In this document: one piece after another, positions 43,813 to 54,359 of the stretch
Numbering within the stretch: the stretch's first letter is position 1
Layout: every line of letters begins with the position of its first letter
Assembly: GCF_050948175.1 (NCBI RefSeq)
Contig: NW_027490463.1
Span: 124,001-188,000, forward strand
Length of the DNA: 64,000 nucleotides
Direction: 5' to 3'
Origin: Xylocopa sonorina
Lineage: Eukaryota > Arthropoda > Insecta > Hymenoptera > Apidae
Program-made: the position numbers and the translations under genes
The notes under the pieces: generated by a model
Database searches by the model: none
Told to the model about the DNA's origin: nothing
What the model saw: only the letters and a program-made list of their open reading frames with translations

Positions 43813-44218
43813 TTCTAAAGTTGTTGCATTTTTGCAACAATATGTGCCATGCCCACCTCCTCGTGGTGGAACATGGTAACAACGGAATTTTCTGGTGGCT
43901 AATGGGGCTCTGGCTTTCGGGGATCGTGGATACCTAGTAACCTCCGTGATACTCCGGGGCGATGCCGGCGGGATCTTCGGATTCTGGCAGGGCCTCCCTT
44001 GCCGGTAAGGCCCAGAGTTGAGGAATGTTATTGGTTGAAGCCGTCTCGCGCCACGGGCCACGGCCAATTCTGTTCGTGGTACGGGGGGTTGTGACTCCTT
44101 GATCCCATAGTTCATCAGGGGTGGTGTTACCCCTGTCGTAATACCGTAAACCGTTGGTCATGTTTCGCCGGAACGAGGGGCTTGCTTTAATTGGCCAACC
44201 AGCCAGGGGATAAATCTC

Positions 44219-44225
44219 TATAAAA
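44219..44225 (+). promoter_or_regulatory. TATA-like box in LINE 5' region
   Basis: TATAAAA in the same conserved context as at 2423. Confidence 0.35.
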
Positions 44226-44590
44226 AGTTCCTAGCCTCAAGATGCGGTACGTGGCGATGAGCACGCCCAGTCCTCGCGGCTGGCCGAGGCCGGTAGCTGC
44301 ACTTGCCTCTAGCGACCAACCCCGGGGATACTGGCGCCCCTCGGGTGTACAAGCCTTCCCTTGGCATGGCGGCTCTACCAGGAGTGACCTCCTTCCCAAC
44401 CACGCTCGTGGGAACAATATGGAAAATTCTTCAACTTTTAAAAAACCTAGGAATAGACGAGAGGGCGGTGACTAGTAAGTTCAAGGCCCGGTGGTTCAAG
44501 GCCAGCTTTGTCTCGGACAGGGTGCGTGGTGCGCTGTAGAAGGGCGCCGTTGAAGAATCGGGAGATGCCTCCTATGATTCTGATACGTCT

Positions 44591-45088
44591 GTGGGAACGG
44601 TGCGATCCAGTTTTTCGGTGCAGCGACCCTGCCCGAAATTGAAAAAGCGTCAGAGACCTCCAACGACAGGGGAATATGTCGGCCTCGCTGAGGCAAAGTG
44701 GGCCTACGTTCGGGTGCAACGTGAGGCGGAGATGGTGGATCTCGTGCTGGAAATCTACCATAACACAGGCATCTCGCCAACACCGGGAAAGTTGACGTCG
44801 CGTGTGTCGGAAATGGAGGACTTCCGTCTGGAGGCAAGGAATATCCAGACGGATCTAAGGGCTGGTGCTAGATGCTTGAGGGCTGCCACCATCGAATTGG
44901 CACAGAGCGTGAAACGTCCGGCTGCACCACCGTCGGATGAAAACATTGCTGCGCTAAAGGCGCCGTTAGAGGCCTTGCAGGCGGAAAGTAAGCGATCTGC
45001 CTGTTGCACGCGTCCACGGTTTCATGGCGGTCAACTGGGCGGTTTGTCTGGTGGTTGGCGTTTATGCGCCACTGAGCTGGCCCCTTAG
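44591..45088 (+). pseudogene. SART-like LINE ORF1 (gag-like) part
   Basis: The frame reads PPTTGEYVGLAEAKWAYVRV, then QREAEMVDLVLEIY and AQSVKRPAAPPSDENIAALK. TTGEYVGLAEAK plus a charged, helical stretch is characteristic of SART-type ORF1 ahead of its knuckles. The true ORF1 start would lie upstream, near 44.25-44.45 kb, in other frames. At ~45020 the sequence jumps to RT, so the knuckles are lost. Confidence 0.65.
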
Positions 45089-45129
45089 TCGTTTTGACAT
45101 TCCACTGGACGAGCTGCAGATCATCGTTT

Positions 45130-45715
45130 CCTTGTACACAGGAGTTGGAGGTGGAACTTGGGGTACGACACGGATCTGTCGGCCTACCTGCCGATCGGCG
45201 TGCACTTTACGTGTCACGCCGATGAAACATTGGTGTTAGCTACCGGCAAGGACTTGGGGAGAACCATCCGTCGAGCGGAAGCCGCCATTGCGGCCATCGC
45301 CTCACGAATTCGGTGCTTGGGGTTGGAGTTATCTCCTTAAAAGACGAAAATCGTCTGTTTTCGTCTTCGTAAGAAGGATGCACCGGCACCGTGTCTGCTG
45401 AGAATCGATTCGTCCGACGTTCAGGTAGCCAAGGACATCAAATATCTAGATGTATACCTGGACATCTCCTGGAGCTTCGTCCCACAATTCATTCGTCTGA
45501 CCGTCAGGTTGGGTAAACTCACAACTCATTTGAGTTGCATCATGCCCAGCCGGGCAAGCGGGTGCGCCGCCTCTATTGTGGCGTTATGAAAAGCGTGGCA
45601 CTGCACGGTGCCCCTGTATGGCCCCACACACTGATGGCAAGACGGAAAAGCATCACGCTTTTCCGAAGTGAGTGAAGTAATGTAGTAATGACGCGATCAT
45701 ATGCGTCATTAGGGA
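45130..45715 (+). pseudogene. SART-like LINE RT palm, decayed
   Basis: Reads NLGYDTDLSAYLPIGVHFTC, then HADETLVLATG, where the family has YADDT. Then ASRIRCLGLELSP, a stop, and later KDIKYLDVYLDISWSF. The catalytic motif is changed at two residues. The sequence aligns by word order with the first LINE (309-1031). Confidence 0.7.
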
Positions 45716-45722
45716 TTACCGT

Positions 45723-45935
45723 ATGGTGTCCTTTAAGGCAGTCACCACCCTGGCGGGATTTCCACCTCTGGAGCTCTTGGCGCTCGAAAACGCCTATCTT
45801 TATTGGTGCCTTTGTCTTGGTCAGATCTCCAGCCCGCTATGGGAAATGAGAAGTCGGGACGAGCTTAGGCTCCAGGCCCGGCGGTCCACAATGTCAAGGT
45901 GGCAGGAAGAGTTGTCTCGTAGCAGCGAACACTGA
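45723..45935 (+). pseudogene. SART-like LINE RT thumb fragment
   Basis: VSFKAVTTLAGFPPLELLA aligns with VSYEAATTLAGLPPLELLA of the first LINE. LQARRSTMSRWQEEL aligns with LQARRSVLNTWRELL. It ends at a stop before the 3' UTR. Confidence 0.75.
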
Positions 45936-46387
45936 ACCATCGGGGCGATCCATTCCTTTTTAGATTAATGGGTAAGTCGCAGCATCGGACGACTTACGTT
46001 CCGAACTACACTGTCTGTCCGAGTCACGCCTAGCCCGAAGCATCGACAACACCCGTGCACAACTTTGGTGGTCATGCCCCGCGTATTTGCACGGGTATTG
46101 TCCGGAAGGCGCGGTCGGTACGTTAGGGGAAACGTATCGACCATTGCACGCGTTCCACGGGACGGGAGTGATGGTTGGTGATCCAGCCGCCACTCATTCC
46201 TCTAACGGGGGAGTGTGTCTCATGGAGCACGTTTCCCACCGGTAAGGGCGTCGTCTAAGTTACCACAGACGATTCCGGCAGGGAAGGGGGGACTGGACGT
46301 GTTCATCCAGAGTTCCCGCTCTCCTCTAAGCAGCTCCGAGGACGGTCACCGTGGATCCATAAAGATTTCCCCACGTAAAAAAAGGTT

Positions 46388-46560
46388 TGAGGAAGTTTAG
46401 GTTTGATTAGTTTATGTTTAAGACAGGTAAAGTTAGGTTGTGTTAGATTGGGCTAGATTTGAGCGAAGGTAGGTTAAGTCACATTAGGCGTAACTGAGGT
46501 TAGCTTAGTTTAAATTATGTTTAGATGATGTTAGATTAAGTTATGTCAAGTAAGATATGG
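46388..46560 (+). repeat. Degenerate TTAGG tract
   Basis: Words GTTTAGG, GTTAGGTTG, TTAGATTGGG and GGTTAAGT repeat loosely. It is the inverted equivalent of 10641-10885. Confidence 0.65.
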
Positions 46561-48513
46561 ATTACCGATAGCTGGCAATGCCATTCGTCGATAGTTCTTG
46601 CATTACCGACTCTTGGTAAGATCAGCCGTTATTATATCATGATTTGTCGACCGCAGGCATCACCTACTGTCGATATATCGTGAGTTACCGACGACAGGTA
46701 ACTCCAGTCGCTGATAAGTCTTGAGTTACCTACTATTGATTACATCAGCCATGTGTGATAGCATACGTTACCGGTTATTGATAACTCCTGTTGTCGATAA
46801 TTTATGGATTATTAACCACAAGCAACACCAGCCAGATTCACAAAATTATAGTGGGAAGCTGGAAATAATGGGTGATACAATGTACAGTTTTATTTTGCAA
46901 TGACAGTAAATCTGTTACTAATCAGTCTTTAATCGATGAGGCAATATCAAAAAATTGAAGGAAGGTCTGATTTTAGCCATTCTGCGTGAAATTCAGATGT
47001 GAATAATTAAATAAAGGTTTACAATTAATATATGAATGTATAATTTATATTTTAGTAAACAAATCAATTTATTTTACAGAATAAAAATATTATTGATATG
47101 ATAAATTGTTGCCTGATTCTTTCCTAGAGGAGAATTTGGAACATATAGATTTGGATAATTATGTATGACAATTGAAAGGAGCGAACAAATTATACAGATA
47201 AATCAGAGGAAAAGATCATGCAAATGTTAATTGTCATCCAAACTAATGTAAACAGCGAGTTTGTTAACAAAACTGTAAGCTCAAATACTATATTGTTCAT
47301 TATATTAAAAAAAAATTTACTATTCCTCGTACATTACAGCACATCATAGATCAGTCTGATTTATTGCTCAAGCAACCATAATTCAAGAGTTCATTAATAC
47401 CACTTTTGCAAAAATTTACAATATGTAAATTTCGTAAATTTTAAAGGTGATGATGCTGGTACACGGTTTTTGGATCTTAGAAATGGTAAAAAGGTGCGGG
47501 AGCGAGAGGAGAAACTAGTCAACCACTAGGTACAACATTAACAATGGATTCTCAAAATTTTTTCGCAATGCTTTCTCTTTAAAAAAAATATTTTTTACGT
47601 TCAAATTAATTAGAAATGTAAAATAATTTTACTAATAACATAATACTATATATCTTTAGGAGAATTAAAACTTGCATCGACAAAGTCGTAATGGGAAAGT
47701 TGAAAATTAGCGGTGATCTATGAACAGCAATGAAATTATAAAAATTGATGGTCAATTTAAAGTCGAAACATATTTTGAAAAATTAAATACCATCTTTTTA
47801 AAATGAATCGACATATTAACTAATTAAGGAAAAATCATTCCTACTTATACAAGTTTTGTGACTTTTTGTAAAAGTTTAATATGATAATATAAAATATTTA
47901 AAATATTAAAAAAACTAAAGTAAAATATATTTTTATATATTTTATATATTTTTATATATTTTACAATATATTTTGTAAAGCTAAATGAAAAAAATTAAAT
48001 AAATTGCGTTTGAAAATATTTATATATGTAGATTGAACTTTACTCATACATTTATAATAAAATTAACATAGTTATTCATATTTAATATTTTCATTGGAAA
48101 CAATGAAAAAAGATATAAAGTACTTTGTTATTATAGTTCTAGCTGGTTCACAAGATCCGAAAATGATAAAATAGACCATCGCCAGCAAAAAGTCTAATGT
48201 TTCATAATTATTTTATAGTTGAAAGATTATCAAGCTTTATGCCGGGATGGATGCTTATATACAAGTATAACTGCCAAAATGAAATGAGATCGGAAAGTGA
48301 TATTTACACACCTGCGTGCTGCAATTTTGACGTATTTAAATTTCTGATAAAAGCATACAGATGTTTATGATCTAATTATCAATTACAAATGAAATTCTAC
48401 AATTTATCCATGTAATAGTCCTTTCTTTTTGTACGCATCCTCCAGTACATACACAGTATCTTTAATCTTGACGGATTTCGTATGTACGTGTGCGTGTGTG
48501 TGTATGGTAGGAT

Positions 48514-48708
48514 TTGCAGAAATACCACATAATTGTTTTCATAGTTTCGATTCTAGTAAATCGAGTAACATGGTATAAGATTTTCTGTAGAATATCAAGG
48601 GGATGTGAAGCTGCTATTGCACTGCATACAGCATTTTTCACTGGAAGAATTTCTCTTCCAATGTGTCAACTCCATATTTATTTGAATTGTTCTCGTTCAG
48701 AAAATTAA
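48514..48708 (+). pseudogene. Short frame with RGCEAAIALHTAFF, D3 copy
   Basis: A 64-codon frame ends SRGCEAAIALHTAFFTGRIS then LPMCQLHIYLNCSRSEN. D1 reads nearly the same after a frame break. D4 has a ~40-bp deletion here. It lies upstream of the LNHLVKQ frame on the same strand. Possibly an exon remnant. Family unknown. Confidence 0.25.
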
Positions 48709-49004
48709 AACTGAATAACATATCCCTTAACACAGCACGCCGGTAACCACGATATCCAACAGATCCAAGGTTCGTTTATCCGAGATTAAGGCTTTCTTTG
48801 TTTCCAAACTTTTTTACATTGCGTTACATCCTTAAGACTCTTTGTAAGTTACAAAGAACAGAAACGCTACATGGATTTTATAAGTGTAATAGTTTAATTT
48901 ATATAATCTTGAACATTTTTAATCTGTTTACGTTGCTTTTCTTGTTGTATATGTTTATCACCCGGCGCTGAACCAATTACTACTGGTATCATCCCTTTCT
49001 AAAA

Positions 49005-49155
49005 TGTGGAAAATCCACCAGATCTAATGAAACCTTGCTTAGATTGCAAATGTGTTTTTACTGTATCCAGCAGAAATGAAATTACATTGACAGAAGTACC
49101 AGCTAGTTCTCTACGCCTATTTGAAACAACATTAAATCACCTTGTTAAACAATAA
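49005..49155 (+). pseudogene. Conserved C-terminal frame ending LNHLVKQ, D3 copy
   Basis: Reads VENPPDLMKPCLDCKCVFTV, then SSRNEITLTEVPASS and RLFETTLNHLVKQ with a stop. See 8034-8186 for the comparison. The differences among copies are mostly conservative or synonymous-looking, which suggests that the frame was coding before duplication. Confidence 0.4.
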
Positions 49156-50539
49156 TTTATAAAATATGACTTGGACCTTTAAAATTGAATTTATAAACAT
49201 CTAACAAATAAATATGTTTTTCTTACTATTCATATCATTATACTTTCAGTGATTTATTATGTGCTGTCATTTGCTGTATTAAATGCTTGATTATATTTTA
49301 CAACAAACCTGACGTACCAAACATTGCTTTTACTTCCTGATACGAGTGGATAGTACTTCGTTTTATATTCTTATATCGCATTGATTATAAAAGTGTATGT
49401 TATTGTTTGTATGCAGTCATGCATAATTATGCACATACAAATTCGCAACTAAGGAGCTATGTGTTCAAATTCAATTCCGAATAATGTACTAAAAAGAATT
49501 CAAGATAAGAAACGGCAAGATGGTGGCGACACCATACCAGTACTACATTGCTACTTCCGGGGAGTGTCAGCTGATCCGTAGTCATCTGTGACCGGATTAG
49601 TTAGTTAAAATGCCAGAACGTTTAGCGGCCGTGTAGCCCGTGTGCTGTATTGCGGTGCATTAATAGTGCCGTGATACCAGTGTCGCCCCAGTACTAAGAG
49701 TACAGAACGTTACGAGAACAGCATAGAAGCACTATCTTTGCACAGTCCTCCCACAGAATTCGTTCGATCCGTTGTCATTGGCGTGCCAATCGCTGGTTGT
49801 TTGGGATATTGTAGAGCAGGAGGCAGACTGTTTCTTATCATCGTCAAGGAGATAGATTTTCACTTCCCCCGTTTTGAATTTTGTTAAATATTGTTTGGAA
49901 TTTCTGCCGTTTCTGTATCTCTTTGTCCGCTTTATGGATTCATCTTATGTATGATCTTTTTGATCTCCATCTTTTGTTACATGTAATATTATATATGTAA
50001 TGCACTTTTGTTATGTAATGCTCAAATTTCTAATCCTCAGATACTTTTACTCTTTGGTAAGGCAACTTATTCGATTAACATATATTTGTTAGGTATAGAT
50101 GTAAATAATTAGAAAAATGCTATTAAAGCAGTATTAAATATGTTGTTGCAATTATATATTTAAGTTCCAAGGATGTAGGTGGAATTAATGTCCGATATTT
50201 TACGTGATCCAATTGACGTATCGAGTAAGGCTATGAAATATGAAAACCTATTACTATTCCTCGACCCCTTTCCATGTTAAGTGAATGATTAGTTCTGCAA
50301 GTCGAGGAGCCTGAATTAGTGAAATCCCTACGAACATAAGTAATTTGCAAGTAATACATTTTTTTTCTTTGAAATATTTACCTTTGCATAGAATAGAACG
50401 TATAGATATAAATTACTGTTTTATATCCATTTCGGTCAAATTCTATTATAGCTTTGGAGCAGAAGTAATATTGATTATACCTGATTTTTACAATAGTTCT
50501 ATATTTAACAAATTTTATAGACGTAGAAGCATCATTTGA

Positions 50540-51045
50540 GAGATGTATCGATCTACTTTGCAGTTCTATCAGTTTCTTTTTCTGCTCGCTATTTTCAATT
50601 CTCAGTTCCATATACTTATCCTTTATCACCATCATATATATTGCGTTAGATTGTAATAACTTTTTTGTCCTTAAATTTTGCGGATATTTCAATTAAATTT
50701 GCTTTGATTAAGAAAACGAAAATTAAAAAAGAGTAACACGTACCATTTCGTGGAAACGTTGTATCGTAATTTGCATCTGACTGTTTTGAATGGCACGCAC
50801 TTTACTTAACGTTTCCAGTGATTCGGTCAGCGGAGTAAAGAAATATTCTACTTTCAATATTGTCGAGTCTTGTAATACTAAGGCAAATACTTTCACCTGC
50901 CGACATCGTCAACACTGTATTTTGGCTAAATTACAGAAAACAAATTTATTATAAGGAATATCTTAAACGTCGTAATATTAAATTTAACTTTATTCATCGT
51001 TGCCTTGTTGGACACACCCATGACAATATACAGTACAATGGGCCC
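50540..51045 (-). pseudogene. Membrane plus coiled-coil frame, D3 copy (broken)
   Basis: On the minus strand MGVSNKATMNKVKFNI and a hydrophobic run are followed by stops within the CSRC region. The coiled-coil part (MMVIKDKYMELRIENSEQKK) is open at 50692-50540. Homologous to 28106-28696. Confidence 0.5.
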
Positions 51046-51461
51046 ATCCGTTGATGAATATAGTTTCTTTGTAAGTGGAGGTATGGTGGACATTTGAAGG
51101 TTACCTTCATTTTTTAAAATCAATTGGTATGTTCATTCTTCCAAAATACAACAGAGCATTTTAAATCGAGTTCAATGATTTGTAACATGAAGCCACTGAA
51201 GGTTACAAAAAGTAAAGGAAGGCGATAATATTTACGGTTTTAATAGTAAATGAAACATACGTATTGTGAACAGTGGTGGAAGGAAGTGAATAGACACTGT
51301 TCGAAGGGCATTTTAATAGTTTCCAGGTTACGTTAAACATGCTAATATTAGTATTGAAAAATCGGTTTGATTACATATAGTTAGGCTGTTCGTTTGTCGT
51401 ACATTTTATAAGTACTAAGTTGCGGATTTCTGAGGACAGCTCACAAAATTGTTGAACTATG

Positions 51462-51496
51462 GAAGATTATCATTGTGAATTTGAATCAGAAGGTAA
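51462..51496 (+). CDS. Candidate short first exon MEDYHCEFES
   Basis: ATG followed by codons for EDYHCEFESE, then AG-GTAATT, a plausible splice donor. In D2 and D4 the same words stand on the opposite strand (near 27575 and 58000), with ATG, frame and donor intact. It faces away from the membrane-protein frame. Only 11-12 codons long, so the evidence is conservation alone. Confidence 0.25.
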
Positions 51497-51801
51497 TTAA
51501 ATTCCATTAGATTGTAAACAAATCTTAATGTTTCATTTTAAATAGTAAGATTAAATACTCTTTACAAAATTACAGGAATGACCTCTCTGTTATTATTATT
51601 TCTTAAAGAATTCTAATTGCAATTATATAGTTCACTATAATAAAAAATGATTTATAGAAATCAGATAAGAACTTCTCAGGAAATTCTAAACTTTAAGTTA
51701 GAGGACCAAGCAAAACATTTACAATAATTACGAATATGAAAAATTCTTGAACATTCCAACAAGAGAAAGATGTTCTATACAGTAGATAGAAAAATCAAAC
51801 A

Positions 51802-52395
51802 GATTATTATGAATTCGGCCCCGGGACGGTCCTCGGATGTGTTACCGCGCCTCTAGGGCATACGCACTAATCCTCAACCTGGACCTACCTCCCGGCTAGC
51901 CAGCGCTTTCGGTAGGGGCCAGGACATGCACCACAAATTCGTCATTTGGTATAAGCCATCTCTTATACCATCCGCCCATGCACTGAGTGTATTCTTCATA
52001 AACACTTTAGCAGTGAGAAGAAGACCTTTCCTGTTTTGACTCTGTGTCGGCTGTAAGGAATTTTGTTCTACGAATTGAATGGATTAGTGTTGAGTCAATA
52101 TACGAGAACCACAACTTGTCCCATTAATATTCGATCAGAAAGGAGACCGCGGTCCGTGATGGGACGGACTCACGCAAAAATCTCCCCGACCCGCATCAAC
52201 CTGAATGCCCGTAGGCACATTCTGCGGGGACCACTAGTACGTTTGATGTGAGGCTAGGATGTGAGAGGCTATACTTGACGCGTCATCCACCCTGTGACGT
52301 TATCACGGGGACCATCGCCATTCTTGGATATTAGGCGCCAACGGGCCACCCGACACCTATGAACGCATATGGTAGTTTACGGTGCACCCCACCTC
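51802..52395 (-). mobile_element. 594-bp insertion with 14-bp target duplication
   Basis: The 14-mer AGAAAAATCAAACA stands at 51788-51801 and again at 52396-52409. D2 and D4 hold it once and lack the insert. On the minus strand the insert ends ATTCATAATAATC, a short ATA-type tail, as expected of LINE or SINE 3' ends. It is GC-richer than its surroundings and has no convincing frame. A SINE, or the 3' UTR of a LINE outside the families already seen here, is likely. Confidence 0.75.
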
Positions 52396-52436
52396 AGAAA
52401 AATCAAACATTCAATTTCAATTTCAGAATGTATCTA

Positions 52437-54055
52437 TGACGTCCGCCAAACCTCACGGTACCTTCTGCACTCCCCGCCAGAGCGGCATACACCGCCTGCC
52501 GCCATTGCAGAGTCGAGCATACCGATACGGTAACACAGTCCGATCGTCGAGCTAAGGCAGCCACCCTCGCACCAAGGAGTTGGACCACACGATCGCGCCT
52601 CGACGCGCATACATCAGACAGTTGGAGCAGACACCAACCACAGCCTCCGCACGAGGACTATTCCACGTACCACGAGGAGTCGCCCGCAGTTATGCACCCA
52701 TATTCGTATTATACTCATGTCTATAACTAATCGAATTCTAGTATCTAACTACACGACACTCTATGTACGTGCAGGACACAATACACAAGCATAGCATAAG
52801 TCATTTAATGTGTAATCATAATTTTAGAAAGCGTATTATTCATAACTAGAGTATTAGCAAAGCGCTGGTGTGAGCGCCCGACGCGTGCGGCTTATGCCGA
52901 CCGCGCACAACCCACCACGACCGTCAGCTCCAACGCGAGGGCCGAGGATCTGCCCTACTTCAGGGTCCAAAGACTCACGCTCCTGTGCGATCCAAGGAGG
53001 TCGCGGATCCGCGAGTCAACCGAGAGATCAAGCCCAGCGCTCGACGAGTACAGATCGAGCCAAGCGCTCATCGCGACCGTACCTCTCATGCCTACGGGCC
53101 TTACTCCACCTCACTTGGAGGTGTTTGCTATTTCGTTACTATTCTAACTCAGAATTCAAGTTCCTATTTTCAATTCTAACTTTTACTACATTCTAAATCA
53201 ACGATTAAAGTACTTAGTCATTCTTAGCATAGGACAGTAAAGTATAAGCTTAAGTTTGACTTAGAATATATTTTATTTTTACCAGTATTTACAAACTCTC
53301 ATTATTCTCAAAACATTCCTTGCCTTATATTAAAATAAATTCATTACGGTACGAAGTCTTCAACGAGTTCACGCGTCTTCCAAAATCATTCAAGGAGTTC
53401 TGACCCTTAGTTACGCTTGGTTACCGACCAGTTAGAGCAGCCCTCCACTTTGCTGCATCGAGCTACAGTTCGACTAAGGAGAAGATATCCATCCTTTTCC
53501 ATATCTCTGGACCGGCAAACTAGAGCAGCCCTCCGCTTAGTGGACCCGTATCTGGCGTTTTGGAATCTGATTTGAATGCGCCGTTCCGCTACGAGTAAAC
53601 GAACTCGACGCGCGGGAAGGAAGAACTTCCTACGTTCTTTAATGCGCGAATACGTGGGTACAAGCATCTACTCCATCATCCACCACTGCGCCGTCTCATC
53701 TCCTGCTGTCTGCCGACCGGACAGCCATTCCGCATCGTCGCCTCCGTCACCGATCCGCACCAGAGATCAGCCTGCCTGGGTACTCGTTCCATTGTCGATT
53801 CCGCCTCACAGCTCGTACGCAGGGACCATACTAGAGGATGATCCTCGCCGACGACGATACCTGGAACGAGGTTAATAATTAGCGGCGTCCAAGGCTTCGA
53901 AAAGTTAGTCCCCTTTTTTATATACTCGCGTTCGTGACTTTCGCGCAGTGTTCCGCGTTCCAAAAAGAACCCGGCCTTCGACACAATTGTGCAACCGTTC
54001 GAGGCTGCGTGTTGCTCCGGCAAACGGTTAATTTTACACGATCTGAGACGTGACA
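52437..54055 (-). mobile_element. Complete LTR-like unit (solo LTR), copy 3
   Basis: On the minus strand it starts TGTCACGTCT and ends GGACGTCA, i.e. TG..CA ends. ATCTA stands on both sides (52432-52436 and 54057-54061), while D2 and D4 carry the uninterrupted site. It is 1.62 kb, with a TATA context at 53911-53929 about 130 bp inside and a twice-repeated GCGGAGGGCTGCTCTA motif. No protein frame is convincing, so a solo LTR, or a non-autonomous LTR element, fits best. I cannot link it to the gypsy or BEL copies here. Confidence 0.65.
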
Positions 54056-54222
54056 CATCTATAAGAGGTAAAATACTTTGAAAACTTTAATTATAATCTT
54101 TAAGACAAGCAGTTGGACAGTATTTCAATTTTTAAGAAAATTGATGAGTCAACCATTTTCTAATGGTCAGAATCTTTGCCGTTTGAGCAATAAGTGACTA
54201 ACAAATAACTGCGTTACGTTAA
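54056..54222 (-). repeat. Block G, inverted copy
   Basis: CTATAAGAGGTAAAAT to AACAAATAACTGC equals the inverted left flank of D2 and D4, so it completes D3. After 54222 comes ~140 bp of unassigned sequence (54223-54360). Confidence 0.7.
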
Positions 54223-54359
54223 AAACTAACGTTTTTGTACCCGGTAAATAGCGTCCTGTCCGCCGAAGAATACAGCTCCCCGCAATTCGCTTCGACTTCG
54301 GGAGAGGCTATGATTAGTGTCAACGTGATGAGCGCATTCACGGCCACAGTACATGACAC

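Larger units (their letters stand above)
43813..46387 (+). mobile_element. SART-like R1-clade LINE, internally deleted
   Basis: A 2.6-kb copy flanked on both sides by TTAGG-type repeats (43787-43812 and 46388-46560). It holds a 5' UTR, ORF1, a jump to a decayed RT palm and thumb, and a 3' end (CCCCACGTAAAAAAAGG) like that at 2180-2200. The endonuclease and first RT part are missing. The inverted counterpart at 10.64-10.89 kb lacks this LINE, so it is an insertion younger than the inverted duplication, or it was lost there. A small hairpin (TTGTTGCA..TGCAACAA) lies near its start at 43822-43841. Confidence 0.8.
46560..51801 (-). repeat. Duplicated block D, copy D3 (inverted)
   Basis: Matches D4 57680-63660 and D1 inverted. 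Compared with D1, D2 and D4 it lacks ~0.74 kb at 49617-49632. It contains the LNHLVKQ frame on the plus strand (49005-49155), a TG tract (48483-48510), the coiled-coil frame (50692-50540, minus) and a broken membrane frame (about 51045-50740, minus). AT-rich with no intact gene. Confidence 0.85.

Noticed and set aside
43790..44540. Several GC-rich frames in the LINE 5' UTR as a host gene
   Set aside because: They are explained by the LINE 5' UTR and ORF1 start, with no conserved frame against 2240-2450.
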